DNA from: Aquatica leii
Taxonomy: Eukaryota; Arthropoda; Insecta; Coleoptera; Lampyridae
Reading direction: 5' to 3'
DNA length: 64,000 nucleotides
Assembly: GCA_035610365.1 (NCBI GenBank)
Contig: CM069433.1
Span: 129,784,545-129,848,544, forward strand
The notes beneath the pieces are model-generated. The model was given only the letters and a program-made list of their open reading frames with translations. It had not been told where the DNA came from and searched no databases. Both the position numbers and the translations under genes were made by a program. Positions 55,015 through 64,000 of this stretch are shown piece by piece; position 1 is the stretch's first letter, and each line of letters begins with the position of its first letter.

Positions 55015-55783
55015 GTTTATTTAAAAAAATTTAATTTTGGCAGCGAATGCTAAGTCTTAACTTCTACCCTGCAACCTTTAATGCATGTACATAACATCTA
55101 CTTTCCATGAACATATCCAAAGTTTAATCCTAAGAACATTTTACGCTACGGCGAGATGGATTTCGTATTTCATTTTACTGCCTGATTTCCAACATTAAAG
55201 TAATTTTTTTTTCTATTCTATTGAAGTTAAGTGTTTGTGAGAGCTAAGTTAAAAATACAGGTTTCAGTTGAATTCTGAAAGTATTTTGTAATACCTATAA
55301 TTGATCTATGATTACATTAGACTCATTCACTCATTCTTTAATTTGATTAGAAAACTAGTTATTCTTTAAGGATTTGTGTTCATTTTGTGTATATGTCCAT
55401 GGGATGTCCATAAAGTATATCAAACTGTTATATTTCACATATATTTACAGTGTGCTCATAATATTGAATATGTGAGTAATCTCTCGTATTCCGATAGGGC
55501 ACATAAAAATAATACAAAGTTTCTATACACTTTTTTTTCTATAAGATCACAAAAGACGCCCCTGGAAATTGTTTGATCTCAAATAACCATTGAAATATTA
55601 ACATTGCAAAAACGTCTTAATGGCCAGAATTACGTTGCAAAGTCAATATTAGAAAAACATTCTAAAAATGTTTAAAAAACATTATTTATAATATTATTTA
55701 TATATATTTATAATATGTTACAAATGTTACATTAATGTATAAAAAATGTATAATCAACGTGTTTTTTAATATTGCAATATACT
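55015..55783. other. Intergenic, nothing recognised
   Basis: AT-rich with a TATATTTATAATAT run near 55690-55720. No coding or repeat ends seen. Confidence 0.5.
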
Positions 55784-55786
55784 TAA

Positions 55787-55959
55787 GGGCAGTTCTACAA
55801 TCATGGTATAAATGTAAGTTTAGTTATACTTGCTTTAATTTTAAAATACTGACATATTTGACTGTTAGTTTTATTTATACTAGCCAATAACGACAGCATT
55901 TTACAATCAAATTAAGTATAACTTAACTGACATTTATAACATGATTATAGAACCAGCCC
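55787..55959. mobile_element. MITE, 173 bp, PIF/Harbinger-like
   Basis: Inverted ends: GGGCAGTTCTACAATCATGG on the left; on the right, in reverse complement, GGGCTGGTTCTATAATCATG. The similarity runs about 45 bp through TATAAATGTxAGTT.AGTTATACTT. The 3-bp duplication TAA flanks it (55784-55786, 55960-55962), as in PIF/Harbinger elements. Confidence 0.85.
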
Positions 55960-56189
55960 TAAAATGCTTACAAACGATAAATAATACAATCTTTGTGTAG
56001 TCCAAATACTTCAATTTCATATGGCTGTAAACGCATTTGGTGCCTATAACAAAAATTAACACATTAAAATAAAAGTAAAACAAACAATATTAATGTAATT
56101 ACTTTATATTCATTGAAATAATTATAATAATCCTCCCAAAAGTATCCAATTAATTAAAAAAATTTCTATTTTATGGATAGGATTCTTCA

Positions 56190-56278
56190 GGGTGGAAAAA
56201 CGGTAACAATAAACAACCTTTATGTGTTGTTAAGGCCTGAACAATAAAGGTTTTTATTGTTGCCGTTCCTCCACACCA
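56190..56278. repeat. Hairpin repeat
   Basis: GTGGAAAAACGGTAACAATA pairs with the reverse complement of TATTGTTGCCGTTCCTCCAC, forming a hairpin of about 35-bp arms around TTGTTAAGGCCTGAA. A small foldback MITE is likely; no target duplication was determined. Confidence 0.6.
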
Positions 56279-56287
56279 AAGGATATT

Positions 56288-56624
56288 TGGTCTCCTGCGG
56301 TTCCTATGCGGTCGTGTACAGCAAGTTGACCATTAAAACAACTCTTGCTACTGCTTCTTTATTGAAATTATGATAAATATAGATGCTTACATGACACATT
56401 ACAACTTATGTTTCGTTACGTTATTTAATAAAATAATATTTAGATTGGATTGATTGCTTTACTTAAGCATAGCCGATCTTAACATTTATACGCATTGATT
56501 TAATTGGAAGTTAGCGCCATATTGTTATATCTATTTTTTGCAGTGTTGCCACTAATTTGTTTTTGTGTCTGCGTTGCCGCTTGCTTAATTTACATAACTT
56601 AAACCTAATAATAATGCTGCCACA
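56288..56624 (-). repeat. 3' LTR of the CsRn1-like element
   Basis: Nearly identical to 61044-61383; differences are small indels and about half a dozen substitutions. On the minus strand it is preceded by the polypurine tract TGGTGGGGGAGTGA (56625-56638). Confidence 0.95.
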
Positions 56625-56640
56625 TCACTCCCCCACCAGT
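56625..56640 (-). promoter_or_regulatory. Polypurine tract
   Basis: ACTGGTGGGGGAGTGA on the minus strand, directly before the 3' LTR. Site of plus-strand DNA priming in LTR elements. Confidence 0.85.
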
Positions 56641-56654
56641 GAACCAGTGAACGT

Positions 56655-57012
56655 TTAATCTGTATATCTTCGCGGTGCTCTAATTTCGCGACCTAAGTTG
56701 GTCTTGTACGTTGAAAATGTGTTAAACTTAACAGTCTTTTTTACAATCGGAGAAGGTATTGGGTTGTGTGAAGTTTTTTGGTGTGGTTTAACTTGACATG
56801 CGGTATCGTCATTTTCAATAAAAAAGGGTTTCAATCTATCGATTGAGATGTTGGTCGGTTTTGTTTTGATTGAAACTGTGAGGTATTTATCAGTTCGTTT
56901 GATTACCTGGAAGGGACCTTCGTACGTAGGTTGGAATGGTGTACGAACCATGTCGTTTCTCACGAGAACATGTTGATAGGTCTTTGAAAATGAAAGGTGA
57001 TTCTTTATTGTG
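56655..57012 (-). pseudogene. Integrase C-terminal part, frameshifted
   Basis: The frame reads LSFSKTYQHVLVRNDMVRTP, YEGPFQVIKRTDKYLTVSIK and SIDRLKPFFIEND, the integrase C-terminal domain (GPF box), then a basic tail ending REIRAPRRYTD and a stop at 56655. It continues from the 57489-57010 segment after a frameshift near 57010. Confidence 0.9.
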
Positions 57013-57492
57013 CCGTGTGGCTGGTGTGGGGCGAACCTTATTAAAATGAATTTGTAATTGCTTGGCGAAGTCGTTCTGTAAGGTATTGTTCTTTGTGTGG
57101 TCGGCCACAAAGGTACCTGGTAATCGCAAAGTGGTTCCGTATACCAGTTCGGCAGATGTGGTATTAAGGTCTTCCCGAAATGCTGTTCGTAGCCCCAATA
57201 ATATAATTGGAAGCACACGGGTCCACTCTTGTGTTTCGTGACAAGTAATCGCGGTTTTGAGAGTTCTGTGCCAACGTTTGATGAACCCGTTAGCTTGAGG
57301 GTGATATGGCGAACTGCGTTTCCGCTTAAAACCAACGAGTTTGGAAAGTTCTGTGAAAAGTTGGGAACCGAATTGTCGACCTTGGTCTGTGACAATGACA
57401 GATGGTACTCCAAATCGGGATATCCATCTGTTTAGGATTGCCTGCGCTACTGTTTCTGCGTGGATGTTTGGGGTCGGTATTGCTTCGGTTCA
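57010..57492 (-). pseudogene. Integrase core with mutated catalytic Glu
   Basis: Continues the frame of 58341-57490 past an in-frame TGA at 57492-57490 (a Trp codon in relatives). Reads SRFGVPSVIVTDQGRQFGSQ (second Asp), YHPQANGFIKRWHRTLKTAI, LPIILLGLRTAFREDLNTTS and ELVYGTTLRLPG. In the NGxxxRWHRxLK box the catalytic Glu expected before R-W is read as Lys (AAA). Both changes are G to A on the coding strand. Confidence 0.9.
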
Positions 57493-58378
57493 CCGCGTAA
57501 ATCGGTCTATAATCGTGACACAGTATCGCTGTTCTTGGGACAATGGAAGTGGACCTATGATATCAACGTGGAGTTCATCGAACCTGTGTGTGGTAGGCGG
57601 AAATGAACCTACTGGACTTTTTACGTGTCGAGTTATTTTTGATTTTTGACACGGTATGCACCCTTTTGTCCATTTACGAACGTCGTTTTTTATCGCGTGC
57701 CAAACGAATTGTTTGGTGATTGTTTTTACTGAAGATCGAATTCCCGGATGCGCTAAATTATGAATTGATTCAAACACTGCCTTTCGATAAGGTTTAGGAA
57801 TATATGGTCTTTGGGTTCCCGTTGATACGTCGCAGTACAATTGTTTGTTTGTACCAAATATGGGAAATTTTTCGAATTTGAGTGTGGTGTTAGTTTTCAG
57901 AAGATTTTGGAATTCTTCATCCTCCTCTTGTGCGTCTGCTAACATTTCGAAATCTATTCCTTTAATTACCTCGTCGACGCGAGAAAGTGCGTCAGCGACC
58001 ACGTTATCCTTACCGGATATGTGTTGAATATCGACAGTGAATTGGAATATGTAGTCTAAATGACGTAATTGTCGGGGTGATGCCTTATCGGGTTTCTGCT
58101 TATGAGCAAACGTCAATGGTTTATGGTCGGTATATAGCGTAAACTCTCGACCTTCCAACCACGGACGGAAATACTTTACTCCGAGGTATGCAGCCAGTAA
58201 TTCCCTGTCATAAGCGCTGTAACGCTGTTGCGTTTCGTTTAGTTTCGAAGAAAAGAATCCAAGGGGTTCCCAGTTCTCGTTCCGTTTTTGTTGTAATACT
58301 CCTCCAACGGCTTTATCCGACGCGTCTACCATAAGTGCCAATTTCGCATTTGGTGCGGGGTACGTTAATGTCGTTCCT
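57490..58378 (-). pseudogene. RNase H and integrase N-terminal part
   Basis: After a frameshift near 58378 the frame reads LALMVDASDKAVGGVLQQ (first RNase H Asp), YDRELLAAYLGVKYFRPWLE (Glu), LYTDHKPLTF (Asp), HISGKDNVVADALSR (last Asp), then the HHCC finger (HNLAHPGIRSSVKTI, CIPCQKSK) and FDELHVDIIGPLPLS (first integrase Asp). It stops at the TGA after IIDRFTR. Confidence 0.95.
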
Positions 58379-59478
58379 ACACTTGTTGTTTTGCAGTCTC
58401 AAACGCCTTCAGTGATTCGTCTGTCCACTGAACCTTGCGTTTGTCATTTCTTTTCGATCCTTTTAAAAAATCGTTCAAAACAATCTGATGACTTGCTGCG
58501 TGCGGAAGAAATTTGCGGTAGAAGTTCAGCATTCCAAGAAACTGACGAAGTTGTTTTATTGTTTCGGGGATGCTGAAGTTTAATATTGCTTGGACTCGTT
58601 CTGATGACGGTTGGAAACCTTGTGAACTTACATGGTGACCGAGAAAGTTAACTTCGTTTTTTGCGAAGACACATTTATCAACGTTGATGACAAGACCGTG
58701 TTCTTGCAAACGTTCGAAAACTTTTCGAAGGTGTGTAACATGTTCGTCATAGTTCCGAGATGTAATAAGAATGTCGTCTAGATAGCAAAAGCAAAAATCT
58801 AGGCCGCGTAAAACCGAATGGATAAACCTTTGAAACGACTGGGCTGCGTTTCCAAGTCCGAATGTCATTCGCGTAAATTCGAACAATCCGAAGGGTGTGG
58901 ATATCGCTGTTTTCGGAATGTCCCTTGGCTCCACCGGGATTTGATGATACGCTCTGACGAGATCAAGGGTAGAAAATATTTGACAATCGTGTAGCTGATA
59001 AGTGAAATCCTGCAGAAGGGGTATGGGGTATCTGTCTGGAACAGTAATAGAGTTCAGACCGCGATAGTCACCGCATGGTCGCCATTGACCATTCTTTTTT
59101 TTAACTAAGTGGAGTGGGCTTGACCATTGACTATCCGATGGTTTACATAGACCTTGTGCTAACATTAGTTCAAATTCTTTTCTAGCGATTTCCAACTTAT
59201 CTGGAGAAAGTCGACGAGTTTTTTGGGCTATCGGTTGACCTGTAGTTTCTATAACATGGGTAACTTGATGTTTGGGTTTTGAGAGATGAAAATTCTGCTC
59301 GACCGTGATAGCTTTGAACTCGTTGATAAGTTCTAGAATGTCGCTGTCCATGGCGTTTGAAATAGTGGTGACTGCCGTAGGTGCGACGCCATTGAAAATA
59401 TTTGCTATAGAATAAAGAGAGGTTAACGGATCTGAAATTCGTTTGTGTTTGAGATCTACGATTATACCATAATGTCAG
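58379..59478 (-). pseudogene. Reverse transcriptase
   Basis: From about 59478 the frame reads [20 protein letters not shown] and continues without a stop to 58377: [56 protein letters not shown] (first catalytic Asp), [32 protein letters not shown] (YLDD box), [35 protein letters not shown]. The RT core itself is intact; the broken joins lie on both sides. Confidence 0.96.
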
Positions 59479-59830
59479 AAAATCTGCTCCTAATATAGGC
59501 TTACTGACGTCTACTACAATAAATTTCCATATTAGACTACGTCTTAGACCTAATTCGAGGCGAAGTGTTTTAGTGCCGTATGTGCGAATTTGAGAATGAT
59601 TGGCGGCGTACAGAACAGTGCTTGCGGGAGAATGCGATTTCTGAATAGAGCTAACTGGTATGACGGAAACGTCGGTGCCGGTGTCTATGAGATAATGTTT
59701 TTTGGTAACTTGATCGTAGACATATAGGCGGCTATTAGATGCCCCACCACATTCCGCCACGTGTGGACGGCTACTAGTTTTCCGAAGCGTCTGAGTATGG
59801 ACAGGGCTTGGTGCATTTTTTTGCTTTGTC
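59479..59830 (-). pseudogene. Aspartic protease
   Basis: Frame 60060-59197 overlaps the gag end. The protease reads NSRLYVYDQVTKKHYLIDTG, TDVSVIP (active-site DTG), a flap region, and ILGADFL near 59485, where an indel shifts the frame into the RT. The 1-frame offset from gag could be a normal ribosomal frameshift for this clade or decay. Confidence 0.9.
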
Positions 59831-60640
59831 GGCGAAACGGCGATGGTAGTAACAAACGCCATCTCCACGAGGTTTTCTCGAAGAAAAACGGCTTCTACTT
59901 TGGGACCTGTTTCTACGTCTATGCTCGACATTGTGAGCGCTAATTTTATTAATTTCGTGTAGCATGTCACGTCGTAACTCGTCAAGTTTTTGTTCCCAAG
60001 CTGGTGGCGCGGGTGTTTGATTAGTAGGAATGGAGGAAGAAGTCTTTGGCTGACGGGCAATTTCTGAAATGTTATTGCTATCTACATACGTTTCTAATAT
60101 TTTGTCGGCCATGCTAGCGAGATTTTCGAGATATTCTGAGGAAATCGTTAAAATGATTTGTACCTGTTGAGGAAGTCTTTGGAGCCATAGTTTTTTAAGT
60201 AAATCTACGGAAATGTCACTTCCTGACAAAGATTTCATTTCACGAAGTAACTGGCTGGGCGTTCTGTCCCCTAGTTCGAGATCGCGAAGCAATTTTTGCA
60301 ATTTACTATTTTCTGACTCTGTAAGTCTTGAAATTAGAGCATTACGCAAAGATTCATATTTACCTTGCATAGGAGGGTTTGCTATTATATCACTTACTAG
60401 GCCAAGTGACTTTTGATCAAGATGAGCAACTACAGTAAAATACTTTGTGCTATCAGCGGTAATTGACGATAACACGAATTGTGCCTCTACAACGCTAAAC
60501 CACATTGCTGGATTATTATTCCAAAAAGGTGGTGGCTTTACTGCAACTTTATTAATTGATTGAGTTTGATTGGCAAATTCCATTGTAGGTGAGGTCGTGC
60601 TTGGCGGCATTTCGTTTATATTATTGTTAGTAACAGACAT
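59774..60640 (-). CDS. Gag of the CsRn1-like element (288 codons)
   Basis: ATG at 60640 gives MSVTNNNINEMPPSTTSPTM, then KPPPFWNNNPAMWFSVVEAQ, LVSDIIANPPMQGKYESLRN and LWLQRLPQQVQIILTISSEY, the Gag core pattern of this clade. Near the end the motif VCYYHRRFADKAKKCTKPCP has the C-H-C-C spacing typical of CsRn1-type Gag, instead of the usual CCHC knuckle. Stop at 59776-59774. No internal defects seen. Confidence 0.93.
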   Translation of the reverse strand: MSVTNNNINEMPPSTTSPTMEFANQTQSINKVAVKPPPFWNNNPAMWFSVVEAQFVLSSITADSTKYFTVVAHLDQKSLGLVSDIIANPPMQGKYESLRNALISRLTESENSKLQKLLRDLELGDRTPSQLLREMKSLSGSDISVDLLKKLWLQRLPQQVQIILTISSEYLENLASMADKILETYVDSNNISEIARQPKTSSSIPTNQTPAPPAWEQKLDELRRDMLHEINKISAHNVEHRRRNRSQSRSRFSSRKPRGDGVCYYHRRFADKAKKCTKPCPYSDASEN

Positions 60641-61027
60641 GATTAGAACTCAGATTAACACAAAATATTAGTAAGTGAATTATACTTAAATATGTACTTA
60701 GTTTCTAGTATTACTATATATAAAAGCATAAACACACGCGATTCGTATGTAATGTTAATCACTTAATATTGTGAAGTAGGAAATGTTTCGGTACACATAG
60801 CGTTTTTACAGTAATGTGATTAATCAATAGATTCATAAAAGATAACTAATAATGCGTACTAACTTACGAAGGTTGTTAGACTGTTGCTACAAAAATCGCA
60901 AGTTTATGTGATGATGTTTGCTTCCGTTTTACCACGTGCGACTTGGTTATGGGCGTTCTTCAACGTTTGTTCAAGTTTTGGTAGCTTTTTGCTAAGCGAT
61001 TGTATATAATAGATTAGAGTTGCTACT

Positions 61028-61043
61028 GTCGGGGTCACCAATT
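61028..61043 (-). promoter_or_regulatory. Primer-binding site
   Basis: On the minus strand TTGGTGACCCCGACAG follows the 5' LTR with a 1-2 nt gap. It is the expected tRNA priming position. The tRNA type was not determined. Confidence 0.75.
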
Positions 61044-61383
61044 TGGTCTCCTGCGGTTCCTATGCGGTCGTGTACAGCAAGTTGACCATTAAAACAACTC
61101 TTGCTACTGCTTCTTTATTGAACATTATGATAAATATAGATGCTTACATGACACACATTACAACTTATGTACGTTACGTTATTTAATTAAATAATATTTT
61201 GATTGGATTGATTGCTTTACTTAAGCATAGCCGATCTTAACATTTATACGCATTGATTTAATTGGAAGTTAGCGCCATATTGTTATATCTATTTTTTACA
61301 GTGTTGCCACTAATTTGTTTTTGTGTCTGCGTTGCCGGCTTGCTTAATTTACATAACTTAAACCTAATAATAATGCTGCCACA
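61044..61383 (-). repeat. 5' LTR of the CsRn1-like element
   Basis: Same sequence as 56288-56624 with small differences (for example GCCGGCTTGC against GCCGCTTGC). It should carry the promoter for the minus-strand transcript. Confidence 0.95.
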
Positions 61384-62344
61384 GATATTATCTATAAAAT
61401 AAGAAAACTTTTGACTACTTATGCATGTATGTACCTCTTTGTGTAAAAACGAATACCAGAACAAACTAACAATCCAAGATTTTGAAACTTTGTACACATA
61501 AAATAATGCTGCATCAATATCAGAAAAAATTACATACCAAGATTAATTGGTTATTGTGTACGTTCAAACTTCCCATTTCGCCAACATCATATCAATTTGA
61601 TAACCTTAAAACATCACAAAGAATGGAAATCATGAAGTATATAGAATGAACGTTTAGTGTACCACTGCTGTAACAAATAACATTATACTTCAGCAAAGTT
61701 TATTTGAGTTTCACTAGAACGCAAATTAGAAAACGATTAAACTGGTACACTAACAATACATTATACAGCATAACGAGTAATACCATGGAAATTGTTAACT
61801 CCTTGAAGCTTAAAATATAATGCAATTATAATATAAAAATCGCCATCTTTTCACGCAGATACTGGTACTTTGCGCAAACGCGGTTATTAAGTACTTAATT
61901 CAAATTTGCAAGAAAGTTTTTAGAAAAACGAAAAGGTTTAATATGTATTTATTAATAATATGTACCAAAATTTTATATAATTGTGTTTTTGTTACAATGT
62001 ATAAAAGAAAACAGTGTATAGGTAAAAGCAAGTAAAAGTATGATTTCTAATAAAGTAAAAACGTTTTTTATGTTAGTAAAATATGTTTTAGAAAACATTT
62101 TTAAAATATTTCAATATCAATGTTTAAATGAAATATTTTCAAAACGCAACATAAATATTTTTTTAAAAACATTTTTTATTTCGACTATTTTAAAACCGCG
62201 ATTGCGGTTGTGTTGTTATTTTCGGTTGTTATTTACCCACTTTGTTTAATTTAAAGTTTAATAAATATTCTATTTGTGTGTTTTATCGTTTTCGGTTTAA
62301 CGAAAGACATGGTACTTGTATTTAATTAATAACAATTTTAAACG
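61384..62344. other. AT-rich intergenic sequence
   Basis: No gene recognised. The ORF at 62040-62249 is Lys/Phe-rich and probably chance. Confidence 0.5.
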
Positions 62345-62640
62345 TATTGGTGATCGTGATTCCTAATTACAAGCAAGTAATAAAGCAACATTTAATGTAT
62401 AATTGTACAAATTTTCAAGGAAATTAATTTAAAAATAAATAAATTACTGAACATTCAAAACTTGACCGCGTCTTAAACGGCGCTAACGCAATATGCGCAG
62501 TATTGATGACCGCGATTTATAATTACAGCCAAAAAATAAAGCAACATTTTATGTATAATTGTACAAATTTTCAAGTAAATTTATTTAAAAATAAATAAGT
62601 TATCAAACTTGTAAAATTAAGTCGCGTCTTCGCCCGCGTT
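62345..62640. repeat. Two-unit direct repeat, about 150 bp each
   Basis: GTATTGGTGATCGTGATTCC at 62345 and GTATTGATGACCGCGATTTA at 62498 start similar units that share AATAAAGCAACATTT and GTATAATTGTACAAATTTTC, and end near a CGCGTCTTxxxCG segment. Roughly 85-90% similar by eye. No TIRs seen. Confidence 0.75.
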
Positions 62641-62952
62641 AGATGCAAGGTTTCATTGGAATTTTAAAGCAAAAACACAAATTATTTAAACAAGTTTGAA
62701 TTCTTTAGTGTACAATGTCAGGTTTTAAAAATACAATGATTAGAGTATTAGAAAGCGCAATAAGTTGATTAACGTTGTTATCTAGTAACATTATTATATT
62801 ATTTTAAATGTATCAGGTACTACGCCCAAGTAGCACAGTGACGTCCAAAGGACGTCATTATTGCGTCAAATTACGACGTATATGACGAGTATTAGAACCA
62901 ATTAATGACGTCAAAATGACTTTATATGGACGTCAAAATGTCACATCCCAAA

Positions 62953-63092
62953 GACGACATATAAGACGTCTTTCAGGCGTCACGTAAGACGTCTTTCAGG
63001 CGTCACGTAAGACGTCTTTCAGGCGTCACGTAAGACGTCTTCCAGGCGTCATGTAAGACGTCTTCCAAGCGTCATGTAAGACGTCTTGCAGA
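62953..63092. repeat. 23-bp subterminal tandem repeat with GACGTC
   Basis: About six units of AAGACGTCTTTCAGGCGTCACGT, the first three nearly identical and the later ones with C/A/T changes. Each unit holds the palindrome AAGACGTCTT. Just outside (62841-62950) more GACGTC and CGTCA words occur without a strict period. Probably transposase-binding repeats of the CACTA-like element. Confidence 0.9.
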
Positions 63093-63205
63093 CTACAAAT
63101 TAAGGTTATTTAGAGAAGAAAAAATAAAAGCATATGTATTTATGGAATTTTTTTATTAGTTATAATTTATAATTCGGTATGTTAAACATAGTAAAAAATG
63201 TATTT

Positions 63206-64000
63206 TTACAATGTATGAATTAATGGCATGCAACAGAACATATGTTTTTCTTTGTCTATTGGAATTAGTATTAATTTAGCTCGAACGTCTTTAGCTTCCC
63301 TAAGTGTAAGATTTACTACAAAATTTTTAGAAATACTATATATCTTTATAAGATCCGAGTTAAACGGATATGTGTAATAAGGAATACTGCAAGCAAATTC
63401 TTTACCATAAAGTAGCACATTGTAATCGTCCAAAAAAATATTGTATATCTCCATTATCGTTGTTTCAAATAAGCAGTAGCAGTCAGCTTGGCGATGTGAG
63501 TAAATGAACAATTCGTAGTTTTCAAATGAAAGTTTTTTATACTGTTTAAAATTTTTGTTTTGGAAAACTGGACCTTGATGATGTTGAAGAGAACAAGAAT
63601 TAGTTTCTTTACATTCGCTTAAATTATATTCATTATTTGCACTACGTAATTCGTTCAAACGCCGAAATATTTGTTGTAAAGGTTTTTTAGGTGACCTTAC
63701 CAAATTCTTAATTTGTCCTAAAAAATTTTCAAATGGAAACGCTGAAAACTTATCCAGAGCCCCATATCGGTCAACATCTTTACTGATGTGAATTAAATTA
63801 TGAACATTATAAACTAAAAATTTTGACCCATAAATTTTTTCACAGTGTTGAATAAAAATTTTCAAAAGAGATTCTACGTAACTTATTCCAAATACTTCAA
63901 TATTTTTTTTTGAACATAAAATAGAAATGCTGGTATGAAAAAGTAGAAAATTTTCATATACAGAAATATCTAAAATGTTTTTTAAGACCACAGGTCCAAG
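63206..64000 (-). CDS. Transposase C-terminal part (CACTA/Tnp2-like), partial
   Basis: Open on the minus strand from the window edge to a TAA at 63208-63206, 261+ codons. Contains FLVYNVHNLIHISKDVDRYG, ALDKFSAFPFENFLGQIKNL and VRSPKKPLQQIFRRLNELRS. This is the conserved block xxxLDxFSAFPFENxLGxIKxLVRxPxxPLxQIxRR found in animal proteins related to CACTA transposases (compare the FPFERYMGxLK block of plant Tnp2). The remainder (DNYNVLLYGKEF, RAKLILIPIDKEKHMFCCMP) fits the same family's C-terminus. The N-terminal catalytic part lies beyond 64000. No stops seen, so it may be recent. Confidence 0.75.
   Translation of the reverse strand, partial: LGPVVLKNILDISVYENFLLFHTSISILCSKKNIEVFGISYVESLLKIFIQHCEKIYGSKFLVYNVHNLIHISKDVDRYGALDKFSAFPFENFLGQIKNLVRSPKKPLQQIFRRLNELRSANNEYNLSECKETNSCSLQHHQGPVFQNKNFKQYKKLSFENYELFIYSHRQADCYCLFETTIMEIYNIFLDDYNVLLYGKEFACSIPYYTYPFNSDLIKIYSISKNFVVNLTLREAKDVRAKLILIPIDKEKHMFCCMPLIHTL

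Larger units (their letters stand above)
56288..61383 (-). mobile_element. LTR-complete CsRn1-like Gypsy element
   Basis: Two LTRs of 337 and 340 bp flank a 4.4 kb interior with gag, protease, RT, RNase H and integrase on the minus strand. The target duplication GATAT(T) is at 56282-56287 and 61384-61389. LTRs begin TGTGGCAGC and end GGAGACCA (minus strand). The zinc motif in Gag and the Pol order point to the CsRn1 clade. At least three frameshifts, one in-frame stop and a lost integrase Glu make it non-autonomous. Confidence 0.95.
62834..64000 (-). mobile_element. CACTA/EnSpm-like element, 3' end (partial)
   Basis: CACAGTGACGTCCAAAGGAC at 62834 looks like a CACTA-type terminus (CAC start) rich in GACGTC. 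It is followed by a subterminal tandem repeat and then by a minus-strand transposase C-terminus (63206 on). The rest of the element lies outside the window. Terminus and superfamily are inferred from the combination; the other end would confirm it. Confidence 0.6.

Noticed and set aside
57229..57649. Plus-strand ORFs in the integrase region
   Set aside because: They are complements of the minus-strand Gypsy integrase.
62953..63092. CRISPR-like array
   Set aside because: Units are contiguous 23-bp tandem repeats without unique spacers, in a eukaryotic transposon context.

Overview
This 64 kb window looks like nuclear DNA of an arthropod, most likely an insect. It is AT-rich, has short introns, and is packed with animal-type transposable elements: copia, BEL/Pao, Ty3/Gypsy including a CsRn1-like element, Penelope, pogo, hAT, piggyBac and CACTA. 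I see no bacterial operons, CRISPR array or confident tRNA/rRNA. Species cannot be fixed from the sequence alone. One single-copy host gene is recognisable, a TMEM127 homologue on the + strand. Its four visible coding exons lie at 40,593-54,527 and are separated by introns of 47 bp, about 13.1 kb and 51 bp.

Layout. 1-2,100: decayed copia element (+). 2,650-6,530: decayed BEL/Pao element (+) with protease, RT, RNase H, integrase and DUF5641 pieces. 6,640-8,980: Gypsy element (+) with a large internal deletion. 10,250-11,690: two Penelope-like fragments in opposite orientation. 11,759-20,595: a large DNA transposon with CCGAGGGGG termini and an unfamiliar transposase, split by a 2.8 kb pogo element (Pogo-A copy 1, 14,110-16,947). 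20,700-23,500: piggyBac fragment and two ZMYM/DUF4371-type hAT remnants. 23,527-29,388: a Russian-doll nest. A hAT remnant is split by Pogo-B, which is split by another hAT (8-bp duplication ATGTCAAC), which is split by Pogo-C; exact target duplications support the order. 29,553-30,351: Pogo-A copy 2, truncated. 30,800-36,750: piggyBac and other transposase remnants, a Gypsy gag (-) and a MITE. 36,754-39,673: Pogo-D (-), almost intact.

The host gene follows. Its big intron holds Pogo-E, Pogo-F, a duplicated foldback repeat with a MITE inside, two hAT remnants (-) and a 675-bp long-TIR element. Downstream are two small MITE-like elements, an LTR-complete CsRn1-like Gypsy element (-; 56,288-61,383), a 2-unit direct repeat, and at the right edge the end of a CACTA/EnSpm-like element (-) with GACGTC-rich subterminal repeats.

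The most interesting signals are: (i) the large CCGAGGGGG transposon and its unfamiliar protein; (ii) six different pogo lineages whose TIRs share one layout, a G-run followed by a short motif that is often repeated just inside the ends; (iii) a similar C-terminal Tudor/SH3-like segment at the end of most of these pogo transposases and of the unrelated large transposon; and (iv) the nested insertions, which give a relative time order. Almost every transposon gene is broken. The TMEM127 exon 2 needs a 1-2 nt correction at 41,015-41,016, either an assembly error or a real lesion.
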